From: Purpureocillium takamizusanense | Taxonomy: Eukaryota; Ascomycota; Sordariomycetes; Hypocreales; Ophiocordycipitaceae | Assembly (NCBI RefSeq): GCF_022605165.1 | Contig: NC_063076.1 | Span: 1,550,001 to 1,614,000 of the forward strand | DNA length: 64,000 bases | Direction of reading: 5' to 3' | Part shown: positions 25,192-37,429 of the stretch, piece by piece | How positions within the stretch are numbered: position 1 is the first letter of the stretch | How the letters are laid out: each line of letters begins with the position of its first letter | Translations under genes and position numbers: made by a program | The notes under the pieces: generated by a model | Told to the model about the DNA's origin: nothing | The model's database searches: none | What the model saw: only the letters and a program-made list of their open reading frames with translations

Positions 25192-25553
25192 GTGCGCGCC
25201 CGCGGTGTGCGACTATAACAATAAAAGGGACGGCATCGGGTCTGGTGCAATGATTTATGTAACCAAGTAATATTTACGAACAGTAGTTCGTAGGTCGCAG
25301 CTGCGCCAGGAGCCCGGTCTTGTCCGGACTTTGGTCACGAAATCTGGAGCATGGGGCGTTGTGGACTTTTTTTTTGGTCGGTGGAACTTCGGGGTTTCGT
25401 CGCGTCTCTCCCGCTCCTGCCCGACTTTGTCACCACTTGTCGCGCGTGTCCGCAAAAACTCCGACTTACACGCCCGCGAGACCGGGGCGAACCAATGCCT
25501 CCTGAATTGGCACGAGTCACATGCCCTGCGCGGCGCTCGTCCAGCGGGAAGCA
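25192..25553. other. divergent promoter region LYRM2 / Naa40
   Basis: 362 bp between two divergently transcribed starts. No gene seen; it presumably serves as a shared promoter. Confidence 0.6.
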
Positions 25554-26514
25554 ATGGCGGACACGTCGGCCGAGGCGTGCGACAGACCGGCGGCGAGGGT
25601 GCCGACGCGCCGCAAGCCGCGAGATGCCATAGCAACGGCCCACGGCAAGGCCAACGACGAGTTTCTCAAAGAATTCGTCCTATCAAGGTGCAAAGAAGCT
25701 TCCTCTATTCACACACACACAGACAGAGGCAGGAATGGAAGGGGACTTTTTCGGGCACAGGCTTCTAACGCGTGAAACCCTACAGCAACAGTGACCGCTG
25801 GCCGACTTGGCGGCATCCAAAGACGGGCGGCGAGTATATGCTCAGCATCTTGCAGCCGCGGGACATGACCGACGGGGAGCTGGATGCCTGCTTTGACCTG
25901 GTAGAAAAGACAAGCGGCGACGACTACCGCAGCTCCTCGGTCGGGTGGCATCCGGTGGCCAAGAAGAAGGAGATGCGTCTGCCGGATCTGCGGTACATTC
26001 TCGTCAAGGACCGTGACGAGCAGGTCCGCGGCTTCACGTCGATGATGCCGACGTACGAGGACGGCGAACCGGTGGTGTATTGCTACGAGATCCACCTCGA
26101 GGACGAGCTGCAAGGGTGAGTCAAGGCCTCCCAGCGCCTTTCCTATAGAAGACAAATCCTGAAAGGGAAAGACGAGGTCACGGCTGACCAAAAAAATACT
26201 GCAGCACGGGCCTAGGGAAGCAGCTCATGGGCTACCTCATGGCGGCGGCGGAAGGCATTCCGTCGATTGGAAAGGCGATGCTGACGTGCTTCGCAAGCAA
26301 TGCGCGCGCGAGGGCCTTTTACGAGGGCCTCGGGTTCGGGCTGGACGAGTCGTCGCCGCGGGAGAGGAGGCTGAGGGGCGGCAAGGTGGTGGTTCCCGAC
26401 TATGTCATCTTGAGCCGCAGGACGGCGCGGGCGAGGGCGCGGGGCGGCGGCGGCGGGCCCGTCGCTGGGGACGGGAACACAGTCGGCGAAAAGGATGGCG
26501 TTGCGGGACGTTGA
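25554..26514 (+). CDS. NAA40: N-alpha-acetyltransferase Naa40 (NatD), GNAT family
   Basis: Three exons: 25554-25687, 25786-26115 and 26205-26514, giving 257 residues. Introns of 98 bp (branch TTCTAACGC) and 89 bp (GTGAGT) keep frame. Landmarks in order: SDRWPTWRHPKTGGEYML, DLVEKTSGDDYRSSSVGW, RYILVKDRDEQVRGFTSMM, VVYCYEIHLEDELQG then TGLGKQLMGYLM (acetyl-CoA binding region), and FASNARARAFYEGLGF, the typical C-terminal GNAT segment. This pattern matches Naa40/NatD, which acetylates the N-terminal Ser of histones H4 and H2A. The C-terminus ends in an Arg/Gly-rich tail not needed for the fold. ATG 25554 was chosen because its context (GCAATGG) is better than that of an in-frame ATG at 25521, which would add 11 residues. 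Confidence 0.9.
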
Positions 26515-28364
26515 AGAGATGTGTGAGACGCACGTTAGGGAATCATTCGACGGATGCATGCTGGGACCCGTAGTGTGGTTAGACTGCGGCCGGACGCGAG
26601 TGGCGGACTGCTGCTGCTGCTGTTGCTGCTTTGTCGGACTCTTGGTCGTCTCGTCATTGATCCTTCGCGGTGCTGCATTTCGACATGGGACCACCCCAAC
26701 GTCCGACGCGCCGACATAGCAGGTCCTGGCAATTACAATATCTGTGCCCAATGTTTGAAGCCCGTCCCCTGCCGTTGTGGTCAGAGTTTCGATTGGTGAT
26801 GTGGAGAGGACAGGGCAGGTAGAGATCACTGCTGCATGGGACAGGCAAGCCACAGCACATGATGCCAGTCCGGGGCTGTCAGACCTCAGAGCGATCTCAC
26901 AACGGCGCACAACCCACGGAAGCACCACGAGCATACGCGGCAGGACTAGGTTGCACGAGCCTCCCCCGTGTCCGAGTCGCCTCGCCTCGCCTCGCCTCGC
27001 CTCGGTCCACGACTGTCGAAGGAAAAAAAAAAAGAGCCAAGCGTGATGGGGACTGTGTTGTAATAGAACGGACACCCACCGTCGTCAGCTGGGACCCTGG
27101 TCCACTGTATGGAATCACGACGAGGGTCCTCCTATCTTTGGGTTTCGAGCTAGTCGTATTATTGCTGGTCAGTCCCGTTCAGCACCAAGGGGGGTTTGGA
27201 TGGATGGGAAGGGATCCTTGCCTGCCTCCACGACCGCTAGTGCTAACGAATAACTGCTAAACCTGACTTGCAGAGTGGCTTGGCCGCCGACCCTGCGCCT
27301 GCCGTCGTCGGGCTGTCTGTTAGTAGTCTGAACCCCTAGCACCCAAACAAGCCAGGCCTGACAACCAAGGCCGGCACTTGTCAGCGCCCGAGAGGGCTGA
27401 GACCCACGGACGCTGGAGCAGCCGAAGGCTCTGTTTCGGGCAACGAGGTGCGCGCAAGGTGCGGTGCCAGTGCATTGGGACACATGCTCGAAAACCCTTT
27501 TACCTCAGCCTCGAGGCCGATGAAGAGACTCTCTTGAGCCTTTGGCTCTCTCCTGCATGTCTGTCCCCTCACGCCTGGTCTGCATGGAAGGACAAAAGGA
27601 AAAGAAAACAAAAAGAAGCGAGCGGCAGCAGCAGTAGGTAGCAGTGAGCGACAGGGGTGCATCGTCCGAGGAGGGTGGGTCGACGACAGCTGATGGCTGG
27701 TGGCTGACCGGGGTGCAGCGCCGTTTTCCCCCAATGGCAAGGCGGCAGGGTAGCAGGCCATTCCAGTCGCAGAATTTATGCAGCCGCACTTGGCAGAGAG
27801 CTCCATCCATGCGCGAGGTGGGTGTGAGAGCGAGCGAGAGCTCGAGCTGGGAGCCTCCAAGGCAAGACAAGACAATGAATGACAAGGCAAGAACGCTTGA
27901 AAAAAGTGTGGGGAGGGCCGGAGGAACTCAGACCCTCTCCCCATGGAACCCCCCACCCCCCATGCCCCCAAGCGGCGCCTCCAAGACGATTACAATAATA
28001 AAGCTGCAGGAAGGCGCAGCCCTACATGTCTTGGCCTGCTCCTGTTCTTCTCGTACCTAGTCCGAGTACTTATCCTTCACCTCGCCGCCGTCGCTCGTGA
28101 ACCCTCCCGAGCTCGGACAAGTTCCTTTTCTACCCCCAAATCTTCTTGACTGTCCGCGCCGCATTGGTGCTCCAGCAGCTTCTTATTCTTCTTATTTGTC
28201 TATTCACCACTCTCGCTCCCGCGCCCCCTCTTCTTCAACCACACACATCACTCACTTACACGCTTTTGCCCACCACAGCGTCGCTATAGAAAAGAGGCGT
28301 CGCACATCTTTTCCTCTTCTCACCAAACGCCGAGTCTCATCAACATCCTCGACGACCGCCCACG
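26515..28364. other. intergenic, no gene recognised
   Basis: 1.85 kb between two plus-strand genes. No family in any frame. It contains a (GCCTC)5 array at 26979-27003 and a GTACCTA at 28053; the last 250 bp are CT-rich, as expected for the PLAC8 gene leader. Confidence 0.6.
26979..27003 (+). repeat. (GCCTC)5 microsatellite
   Basis: Five perfect GCCTC units in intergenic DNA. Confidence 0.95.
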
Positions 28365-29078
28365 ATGGCTCACCAACACCAGCAGGCCGCCGCCGCCGGC
28401 GAGTGGTCCCACTCTCTCTTCGACTGCTCGCCTTGCAGCCTCTGCCTCCTCGGCTGCTGTCTCCCCTGCATTCGTACGTTTCTCTCGCGCTCTTGCGTCC
28501 TCTCCCTCCTCCGACCCGCGATGGCACATGTTCGGCGTGAAAAGGCTGACACGGCGGGTCCGCTTTGTTAGCTTTCGGGCGCAGTATCGAACGCATGAAG
28601 GATCCCTCGCAGGAGAAGCCCGACATGGTCAACACGGAATGTGTCCTCTTCGGCCTCATTGAGCTCTTCACGGGCTGCGCCTGCGTGTACGTGCCCCTCC
28701 ACGGTCCTCTGCCATGTTTCCACCGACGTCTTCAAGAAGGAGAGCCTTGAGAGCTGACCGCGTCTGTCCAGGTACAACCTTCTGAGACGTGGCGAGATGC
28801 GTCAGACATACGGCATCAAGGGCAACGGCTGCACCGACTGCCTCACCAGCTGCTGCTGCCTCTGCTGCGCTGTCATCCAGCAGGAGAAGGAGTCTCAGGT
28901 CCGCGCGCCCCTGATGCGGCAGCCCATTACGCAGGGCTATCAGGGTCAGAAGGAGGGCATGACCATGCCGGCGCCGGCCTACCACCAGCAGCAGCACCAA
29001 CCCATGGAGCACGGTCAGCAGCCTATCCAGCCAGTTCAGCAGCCCTATCCCCATGAGGGCTACCCCAGCAAGCAGTAG
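28365..29078 (+). CDS. PLAC8-family cysteine-rich protein
   Basis: Three exons: 28365-28473, 28572-28686 and 28772-29078, giving 176 residues. Donors are GTACGT in both introns (98 and 85 bp). The paired Cys motifs of the PLAC8/DUF614 family are present: CSPCSLCLLGCCLPCI early, followed by FGRSIERMKD, and later CTDCLTSCCCLCCAVIQQEKE. A hydrophobic stretch, FGLIELFTGCACVYNLL, lies between them. The C-terminus is Gln/Pro/His-rich. Known relatives in plants and animals act at membranes in metal tolerance, organ size or differentiation; the fungal members are poorly studied, so only the family is assigned. Converges with IMPDH. Confidence 0.9.
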
Positions 29079-29385
29079 CCAGCTACTGCGGTGAGGCGCG
29101 GCGGCGGTGCGATTTGACATGATATCCCCTGCATACGACGACGGTGGTGCGAGATTTGTGCTCTTTGTCTAGTGCGAAATGATGAAACCCTCGGTTGTCC
29201 GGGGCCGGGTACTTTCTTGTATTGAATCCAGAAGTAACCTTATAATGTCTACCTGACGCTCCTCCCGACCCAAAACTCCAGTGAAAAGAATTTGCACCTG
29301 GCAGACGCAGCCCGCGTTTAGGCGTGTCGCGCTCCCTTTGTCAACCAGCCGGCGGCTGTTCCCATCAAACATTCACTCATATCAA
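29079..29385. other. convergent intergenic PLAC8 / IMPDH
   Basis: 307 bp that must hold both 3' UTRs. No other feature seen. Confidence 0.6.
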
Positions 29386-31212
29386 TCATGCGTATAGCTT
29401 CTTCTCGTAGGCCTCCATGTTGACGTTGCCCTCGAGCTGAGCGCTCGAGGTTCGGAGCTCGAAACGAACCGTGCCGTCGCTCGTCTTCTCGTGGAGCTCG
29501 GTGAGACTCGTCATACCGCAGTCCTGCATGGAGTGCTTGAGACCGGCGGCCAGGTAAGGCACAAACTTGCCAATGGAGCCGCGGTGGGCAACGGCACCGG
29601 AGACGCCCTGCGCAACCAGGACGCTGTCGCCCTCGGAGAAGTACCGGGCGGTGCCGGCGTTGCTCTTCTGGCTGTCCTTGCCGCCGTTGCCAGCCTTCTT
29701 GTCCTGCATGGCATCGATGCTGCCCATGCCACGGTACGCCTTGACCAGCTTGCCCTCTCGGGAAACAAACGAGGTACCGGGCGACTCAGTGGTGCCAGCT
29801 AGGAGACCGCCCATCATGACGGTCGAGGCACCGAGGGCAAGGCCCTTGACAATGTGGCCGACATTCTGGACACCACCGTCGGCGATGCAGGGGACGCCGA
29901 AGCGGGCAGCGAAGTGGCTGACGGCGTACACGGCGGCAGCCTGGGGGCGGCCGACAGCCATGACCTCCTGCGTGATGCAGGCAGAGCCGCTGCCCATGCC
30001 GATGCGGAGGCCATCAACGCCGGCGGCGATGAGGGAGGCGGCCTGCTCGCGGGTGACGACGTTGCCACCAATGACGTCAAGGTTGGGGAACTCCTTCTTG
30101 CACCACTTGACCATCTCGATCTGGTACATGCTGTTACCCTGGGAGCTGTCGAGGATGACAATGTCGAGGCCGGCGTCAACGAGCTTCTTGAGGCGGAGCT
30201 TGTCCTCGGGGCGGGTGCCGATGGCAGCAGCGCAGAGCAGCTGCTTGCTGTCGGGCAACTTGGAGGCCAGGGGGAAGTGTTGGTTCTTGGTCAAATCGGA
30301 GCGGGAGATCATGGAGACTAGGTTGAAGTCCTTGTCCACAATGGGCAGCTTTCCCTTCTTAGACTTGGCCAGGATCTTGTTGGCCTCGGTGAGGGTGACA
30401 CCGTCTGGGGCCGTGGTGAGGTCCGTGACCATGACGCTGGACACGGGCTGTGCGACGTCATCTTCGAACTGGAGGTCACGGTTCGTGACAATGCCGAGCA
30501 GCTTGGAGCCAAGCTTGCCGCTCTCTGGTGTCCAGTTAGCATCGAGTCTCCAGAGTAATAGAGTCTGAGCAAGACGGAGACATTGATGCAGTTGTCATAG
30601 TATAAGCAGTCCACATGAAATGAAATTCAATACGGCGGAACGAAAGTTATAAATTGATGGGTGATAATCATGCAGTGCCGCGAGGATTTGTGGTTGAAGA
30701 GGGGCCACTGGAGGAGCGGGACTGAACTGACCGGTGACGGGGAAACCGCCAAAGCCCCATTTCTCCTTGAGGGCCTTGGCCTCGCCGACGGTCAGGTTGC
30801 GGTCGATGACGACGGGGTCGAGGATGAAGCCGTTCTCGTAGCGCTTGACCTTGCGGACCATGTCGGCCTGGGCATCGGGGGAGCAGTTGTGGTGGATGAC
30901 GCCGAGGCCGCCCTGGAGAGCCATGTGGATGGCCATTTCGTGCTCGGTGACGGTGTCCATGGGGGACGAGACGAAGGGCGTCTTGAGGGTGATGCGCTTG
31001 GTGACGGGGGAGTCGAGCGCCACCTCGGAGGCAGGGAAGCCAATGTAGCCCGGCAGCAGCAGGAAGTCATTGTAGGTCAGACCACCGTGCTTGGTCGTGT
31101 CCATGAGCTCGTGGATGTCGAGCCCATCGAGCCTCTTGTACTCGGCCAGGACCTCGAGGGCCTTGGAGTAGTCCAGGACCTCGAGGCCCTTGTTGATGGT
31201 GGCGGCAGCCAT
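29386..31212 (-). CDS. IMD: inosine-5'-monophosphate dehydrogenase
   Basis: Two exons on the minus strand, 31212-30732 and 30524-29386, separated by a 207-bp intron (GTCAGT donor), give 539 residues, normal for fungal IMPDH. The enzyme oxidises IMP to XMP with NAD+, the committed step of GMP synthesis. Seen: [18 protein letters not shown] near the N-terminus, the two CBS domains in the middle (spanning the intron, [14 protein letters not shown] and [22 protein letters not shown]), the NAD-site segment [10 protein letters not shown], the catalytic loop [10 protein letters not shown] with Cys at about 343, the IMP-site [19 protein letters not shown], and the flap with the [11 protein letters not shown] region. 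It ends KKLYA and lacks an SKL-type peroxisomal signal. This enzyme family is the target of mycophenolic acid. The symbol is generic after yeast IMD genes. Confidence 0.97.
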
Positions 31213-31785
31213 TGCGAGACAAGAGGGGGGAAGGAGGAGAGAGAGGGGCTTTGAGGTTGAAGACTTTGGCGTCGATGAGGAGGCTTGAACGAGATCGACC
31301 GGTACGTGATGATACGGCGCTTCTTCCCGTACGAAGAAAGAAGGCAAGAAGAAAAGGAAGAAGAGGCGGGAGGCGGCCACCCAGAAATTTTTTTTTTACT
31401 CGCTGCTGGCGGAGGACCCTGGCGCTGGGGCGGCGGAAGAAGCGGGGGCCTGAGCCCAGCACGGCGACCAGTTTCGGCGCGGCGGCGGTTGGCGGGTGAG
31501 CGCTCACCTTGATGAGGAGGGGCGGGGTCGAGGAATCAATGGAACTCATAATAAATTCATCCATCTCCGCACACCCATCATCTGAGCAGTTTAAAGGATC
31601 TGCGCCATGCTTGGTAATGAGCATCTGGTCCAACCGCCCAACCGCCCAGCCACCAACCCGGTCTTCAGCAGCAGCAGCATCGTCTCCTACGCGAGCTTGT
31701 GCCAGTAGCAGTCTGGCACTCCTACAATATCGGCAGGTACACTGCACTGCGCTGCAGTCCTTATGGATGCCCCCCCAGCTTCCCG
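31213..31785. other. intergenic between two minus-strand genes
   Basis: 573 bp upstream of IMPDH and downstream of the GH36 gene. No gene seen; it includes a T9 tract near 31389 and the probable IMPDH promoter. Confidence 0.6.
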
Positions 31786-34753
31786 TCATGTATCAAACGT
31801 AACCGTCACCTCGACCTCGTCACCCCGCCCGCCGTCTAGGCCCATCTCGTTCCACGCAGCCTCGACGTCCACCTCCAATACACACTCTGATTGACGCGAT
31901 ACGCTCACGCAACGTCGTGGCACCGGCTTCTCCTCCACAGTTGCCATGAAGTCGCCGTCGATGGTCATGTCCAACAGCGTCGAAACGTAGACACCTGTGC
32001 GCATGTCAGTTCGCCCAGACGCATCTCGCCGCAGTGGAACGTGTCACCAACCTAGAACACCAAGGGCCTTTAGCCGCGTCGTCACAGACACCCTTCCGCT
32101 CTCTTGCTGGCGGACGCTGCTACCCATAATGGCCGCGCAGCCAGTCATTTTGCCGACTAGGCCGAGAGTGCACGTGTGTCCAACCTTGTGCTTGACTCCC
32201 GAGTACGACGTGAGCGGGAAGGCACATAGGATCTCATAACCTCGCACATCCAGTGACATCGCTGTCAGCGAGCTAGGGGCTCCGGGCCTCGCAGGCTTGG
32301 ACACCTTGCCAGTGTTATGAGCCCTGACGACATACTCGGTCGACACCATGACCCCAGGAAAATCAGCAACAGGAATCAGCTCCAACAATGGCCTGGCAGA
32401 AATGTTGAAAAGCCCCAGTATACCCGTGCCGGTTTGTGATGCCCCTATGCAACTCAGTTGCCGATCATCACTTTCGATTCCGCAGCTTGACTCACCGTGA
32501 TAGCTTCCAACCTTTAAGAGGAGGTCATCGTCATAGCCAATATACGGGTAGATGGACCTTCCCAACACGCTCGGCCGAAATATCACGGTCTTGCCCCTGG
32601 CAGTGATGCCCGTCATCTGACCGATGAGCTGCATGTTGTGCTTGCCCGGGACATCGGTGATGTAGATAGGCCCGCCGCTCACGCATCTGGCAGCGGCATG
32701 GAACCCGGAATAGTCGTGCACTGTCTGGAACATGTCCCAGTCCGGGAGCACATTCAAATACTGCATGAAGATGCTATTGTGCGCATTCGCCCACACGTGC
32801 CAGGGATGCGACGCCGGTATCTCGGGGAAGAAGTCGTCGGAGTTGCGCACCAGCAATGGTGGCCGATCCTGCGGCAGCTGAGAATGAAACATCGCCTGCG
32901 GAAACTGCGACATGCACGAGATAGCCTTGACGCTAAAGTATCGTAGCGACGCTCGTGTCCAGACATCGATATACGTCTTGATGAGGTCTCGTCGGACAGA
33001 CGCGCTTGTCCACATATCGATCATGAACTGTGCATCCGTCTTCACTCCATCGACGCCTGCATCGGTCAGAAAACGGTAAAAATCGTCATAGAAGCGTGCC
33101 ACGTCTTCTTTGGCAACCACTGTCATCTTCCCACCAAGGGGGAGGTTCCGACGCTTCGAGTCCTCGCGGATCACCTCGATCGTCTTGTAGTTTTGATCGA
33201 TCTTGCCTCCGCGAGCAATGCCGCCCCAGTACCCCAGAAGAGCGTGCCATACTGCGATGTGTTGAATGTCTGGGTACTGCTTTCGTAACCGGGACACCAT
33301 GGATTTGAGACCGTTTGGGAAAGCCTTGGGCTCGGCTTCAAACTCCAGCCAAGCATATTGGAACTGCCCGTCGCCTTCATAGTCGATTGACTGCCAGTTA
33401 TCGTCAATTATGAGACTCGTCACGTTCACCTTATGCTCTGCAAGCGTTCCGACGGCATCCAGAACTGCTTGTTCTGTGAGTCGTTGGCCCAGTCCATTCC
33501 ATGTGCCTGCTCTAGTCAGCAGTTGGGCAGCACACAACAGTGTTAGCACGTACAGAAGCCCAAGCCATCGTACCAATTCTGCTTCCACTCTGGTTTGACC
33601 TGGCCGGCCAGAGTCTTCAGCTCGGCATCCCAGGTGAGATCTGCGTGCTTGATGTTCGAGACGATAGTTCTTGCATGATACATGACAGAAGCAACGGTGC
33701 GGTCAAAATCAGGACCCTCTGCGACGAGAATTACGGCACGCTCGCTCGACGTTCCATCGTTTCTCACCTGGCGAAGTAAGCATCGTACATGTACACGCGA
33801 GCTGGAGATCCCACATGAGCAGAAACACCGCCATTGTCAGTATGGCGCATGGTACTCAACACATTGCCCACGCCACTGAAGGCAAGAAGCGTCACCGTGT
33901 TTCCCCGTGGACTCATGAAGGAGCAGATGACTGCGTCTTGGTCAAGGTGTAAGTTCCCTTTGCCTTGCCGCGGGGCCAGCCACGGAGCCCAGAGGCGCAC
34001 GAGAGCGAACCACCTGCCTCGAGTGCATCATTCGTCAGCTTCACGCTGGTTATTTCGGAGGAACATCTTGAGTTGACGGCGGCGGGGGTGGTAGCCGGGA
34101 CTCCCTCACCTCAAGTAGGTCCCCCAGGGTCTCCCGATGTCAATGTCCCTGAATGTCGATGCATCCCCGATAGCACTTGCTACTTCAGTCTCAAGAGACC
34201 AGAGCCGGGTCTGCGGTGTTTGGCTCATGTGTTCTATCACTTGCCACTCCTTGTTCAGGTCTGGTATGACATCGCAGAGCAAGACTGTCGGTGCAGCCGA
34301 CGCGCGAGCCACAATTAGGCCGTCGCTGAGCCCATGCTCATCGCGAATCCATCTCCACTCTTGGTTTTGTCCGCTGCGGAATTTGAGAGTGAATTGGATG
34401 GACTTGGAAAGCGATAAGATGCCATTGAAATACGTGCGCGAAACAGACTTTTCAGCCGGCTGCAGAGAAAACGGCTCTTGGCCGATCTCGACTCGGTCCA
34501 AGGCCTGTTCTCGCCATTCGGCTCCATCTAAAGCCAGCCATAGAGAGACCTGCCAAGGTTCTCGAGCCCGGTCGTATGGCACTTCGAGGACAGCCGTGAA
34601 CGTGATCTGACCGCCCTCCGCCTGTGTTACTTGGCCCAAGGCAGGAAGACTTTGAAGTCGGACTCTCATTTCTGCTGCGACGGGATCCGGTGCAGATCTC
34701 TGTTTTGATATATATATCTTTTTGAATTCTTTGGAAAAGTCATAATTCTCCAT
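31786..34753 (-). CDS. GH36 family, raffinose synthase/Sip1-like glycoside hydrolase
   Basis: Five exons on the minus strand: 34753-34110, 34013-33815, 33767-33554, 33506-32052 and 31994-31786, giving 906 residues. Introns are 96, 47, 46-47 and 57 bp. The third exon joins GGVSAH to VRNDGTSSERAV, which removes an apparent frame break near 33768. Landmarks: RWFALVRLWAPW, KPEWKQNWYDGLGFC then TWNGLGQRLT, SLIIDDNWQSI, AVWHALLGYWGG, GVDGVKTDAQFMID (candidate nucleophile Asp about 510), RNSDDFFPEIPASHPWH (candidate acid/base Asp about 576-577), FHAAARCVSGGPIYITD and RPSVLGRS. These match the Sip1/raffinose synthase branch of GH36. Family members act on alpha-galactosides (hydrolysis or transfer); the fungal substrate is not settled. 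There is no signal peptide, so it is likely intracellular. The start ATG is the first in frame (MENYDFSKEF). Confidence 0.9.
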
Positions 34754-35237
34754 GGTCAAGGGGAAACAGGGGCCTATTCAAGCTGGACGAAGGGTGCAGA
34801 CGTTACGAGCTCAACACAAAAGAGCCAACAAAAGTGTACAATATATGAGAGAACGCGCAGATAGCTATAAAGCTCCAAGCTGCGCGGTCTGCAGACAGGG
34901 TGCTCGCGTATATATGCGGCTGTCCAAGCGGGAATCAGAGGGTTAGGCCTCGACAGGATCTCAGGTTGACAAGCATGACTGCGCTACCCAGCGGGAAGGG
35001 GCGGCATCTCCATGGGGCGATGAATTACATAACCAGATGGTTGACAAATGATGGCGTTCGATTGGCTCGTCGTGCCCTGGGGGGCTAAGCCTCGGGGCGT
35101 GTCGGAATGGCAAAAAAAGTCGACGCCTTGGACTTCAGGCCACTAATTACCTCAGGAAAGCTTCTACCTTAGCCGAGCGAGGTTGAAAGATTTCATTCAA
35201 ACCACTCAGCCCTTCCCGACCCTCGAAAGCCTCCCCC
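34754..35237. other. divergent promoter region GH36 / MPP beta
   Basis: 484 bp between divergent starts. No gene seen. An ATTGG (CCAAT on the other strand) at 35061-35065 is listed separately. Confidence 0.6.
35061..35065 (-). promoter_or_regulatory. CCAAT box candidate
   Basis: ATTGG on the plus strand, about 175 nt upstream of the MPP beta start. Fungal HAP complexes bind CCAAT and often act on mitochondrial genes; a 5-bp match is weak evidence. Confidence 0.25.
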
Positions 35238-36908
35238 ATGGCGTCCCGCAGACTAGCTTTGAACCTGTCGCAGGGCCTGCGAAGCCGTGCTGGTCTGTCG
35301 GCCGCCGGTGCCCTCCGACGAGGTTTTGCGACTCCCTCCACCGTCGGCAAGACTCAGACCACGACACTGAAGAACGGACTGACCGTGAGCATCATGATCG
35401 CGGGGCCAATTGGTCCCCGCACGCATCTGTCCGGCGCGATGCTGACACGCAGCGTTACAGGTTGCCACTGAGCACTCGCCATGGGCGCAAACGTCAACGG
35501 TCGGCATGTGGATCGATGCCGGCTCGCGCGCCGAGACGAACGAGACGAACGGCACGGCGCACTTCCTCGAGCACCTGGCTTTCAAGGTACGGCACGCTCG
35601 GTGCCACGCACAATAGGAAAGCCACCGCTAACCACAACCCAAGGGCACTGCCAAGCGATCGCAGCAGCAATTGGAGCTGGAGATTGAGAACATGGGCGGC
35701 CACCTGAACGCCTACACCTCGGTATGCCTGTCACAAGGAAGTCTCGGTACGCCCTGTCTGACTCCATCATATAGCGCGAAAACACCGTCTACTTCGCCAA
35801 GGCCTTCAACTCCGACGTCCCCCAGTGCGTTGATATCCTGTCCGACATTCTCCAGAACTCCAAGCTCGAGGAGTCTGCCATCGAGCGCGAGCGCGACGTC
35901 ATCCTCCGCGAGTCCGAGGAGGTCGAGAAGCAGGTCGAGGAGGTCGTCTTTGACCACCTGCACGCCACCGCCTTCCAGCACCAGCCCCTGGGCCGCACCA
36001 TCCTGGGGCCCCGCCAGAACATCCGCGACATCACCCGCACCGAGTTGGTCAACTATATCAAGAGCAACTACACTGCCGACCGCATGGTCCTTGTCGGTGC
36101 TGGTGGCGTTCCCCACGAGAAGCTCGTCGAGTTGGCTGAGAAGCACTTCTCTGGCCTCCCTAGCAGGGGTCCTGAGAACCATGCTTACCTCCTGTCGAAG
36201 CAGAAGGCCGACTTCATCGGCTCCGACGTCCGCGTCCGCGATGACACCATGGGCACCGCCAACGTTGCCATTGCCGTCGAGGGCGTCAGCTGGAACTCGG
36301 ATGATTACTTCACGGCGCTGGTCACGCAGGCCATCGTCGGCAACTACGACAAGGCCATGGGCAATGCTCCCCATCAGGGCAGCAAGCTCAGCGGCTTCGT
36401 TCACAAGCACGAGCTCGCCAACAGCTTTATGAGCTTCTCCACCAGCTACAGCGACACGGGGTACGCTACCAAAATAGCCTTCTTCGTATTTAAATGAGAT
36501 ATGCTAACCGACGTGTCTAGTCTGTGGGGCATCTACCTCGTCACCGACAACACCACCCGCTTGGATGACCTCGTCCACTTCGCCATCCGGGAGTGGATGC
36601 GTCTGTGCACCAACGTTAGCGAGGCCGAGGTCGAGCGGGCCAAGGCTCAGCTCAAGGCCTCCATCCTGCTGTCTCTTGACGGCACCACCGCCGTCGCCGA
36701 GGACGTCGGCCGCCAGCTTATCACCACGGGTCGCCGCATGATGCCCGGCGAGATTGAGCGCCGGATCGACGCCATCACCGAGAAGGAGGTCATGGACTTC
36801 GCCAACCGCAAGCTCTGGGATAAGGACATTGCCATCAGCGCTGTGGGCAAGATCGAGAACCTGTTCGATTACCAGAGACTGAGGAACACCATGAAGCCCA
36901 AGTTTTAA
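35238..36908 (+). CDS. MAS1: mitochondrial processing peptidase beta subunit
   Basis: Five exons: 35238-35384, 35461-35586, 35644-35721, 35775-36460 and 36521-36908, giving 474 residues. All four introns (76, 57, 53, 60 bp) keep frame; the last has a TGCTAACC branch point. The M16 metallopeptidase motif HFLEH lies at 83-87, with the downstream Glu in the [11 protein letters not shown] region, making this the catalytic beta subunit and not alpha. Other signatures: [38 protein letters not shown] and [11 protein letters not shown]. The first ~35 residues are Arg/Ala/Ser-rich ([19 protein letters not shown]), a matrix targeting signal. Role: removes presequences from imported matrix proteins, with MPP alpha. 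Divergent from the GH36 gene, convergent with TAF9. Confidence 0.97.
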
Positions 36909-37429
36909 TGGTAGAGAGCGGGCCGGCTGGGTTGGCAAAAGCGAGACTCGGGTATAGAGTGTATGAGATACCTTTTACAGGCCCTAGTGTATCATATAGT
37001 TCCACTTATTCATGCTAGGTATGAGGCATCCTGAAGTGATTTCATTTGTACAACCGACACCGGCGGGCTTCAGACAGATTGCAAAGCGAGCTCTCGTAAA
37101 TGTCTGTGTTTGGGGTGCAGCGGACCAGTAGGCGACATAGGGATTGCATTCTAATGTGCAGTCCGGGCATTTCGTTGCTGCATGCTAGCGGAGTTGGGAC
37201 TTGTTTCAATCAAGGCACGCACAGAGGCCGTGCATCGTGAGACCCCTGACGCGCAGTATCGAGTTGGGCAGATGGTTGTCTCAAGAATCAAGGCAGGGAT
37301 CTCATAAAGTAAATGATATCCAGCAGCCGCCCTTCTCTGCGGGCTTGCCAAACGCCGGAAACGCCAGCACCGATGCTCGCCTGTCCTTCCCCAGTCCCAG
37401 ACGATTTCACCATTACGCCAAGTCTCAGT
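36909..37429. other. convergent intergenic MPP beta / TAF9
   Basis: 521 bp holding two 3' UTRs. No other feature seen. Confidence 0.6.

Noticed and set aside
29567..30568. 333-codon plus-strand frame over IMPDH
   Set aside because: Antisense to a fully conserved IMPDH exon; no independent homology.
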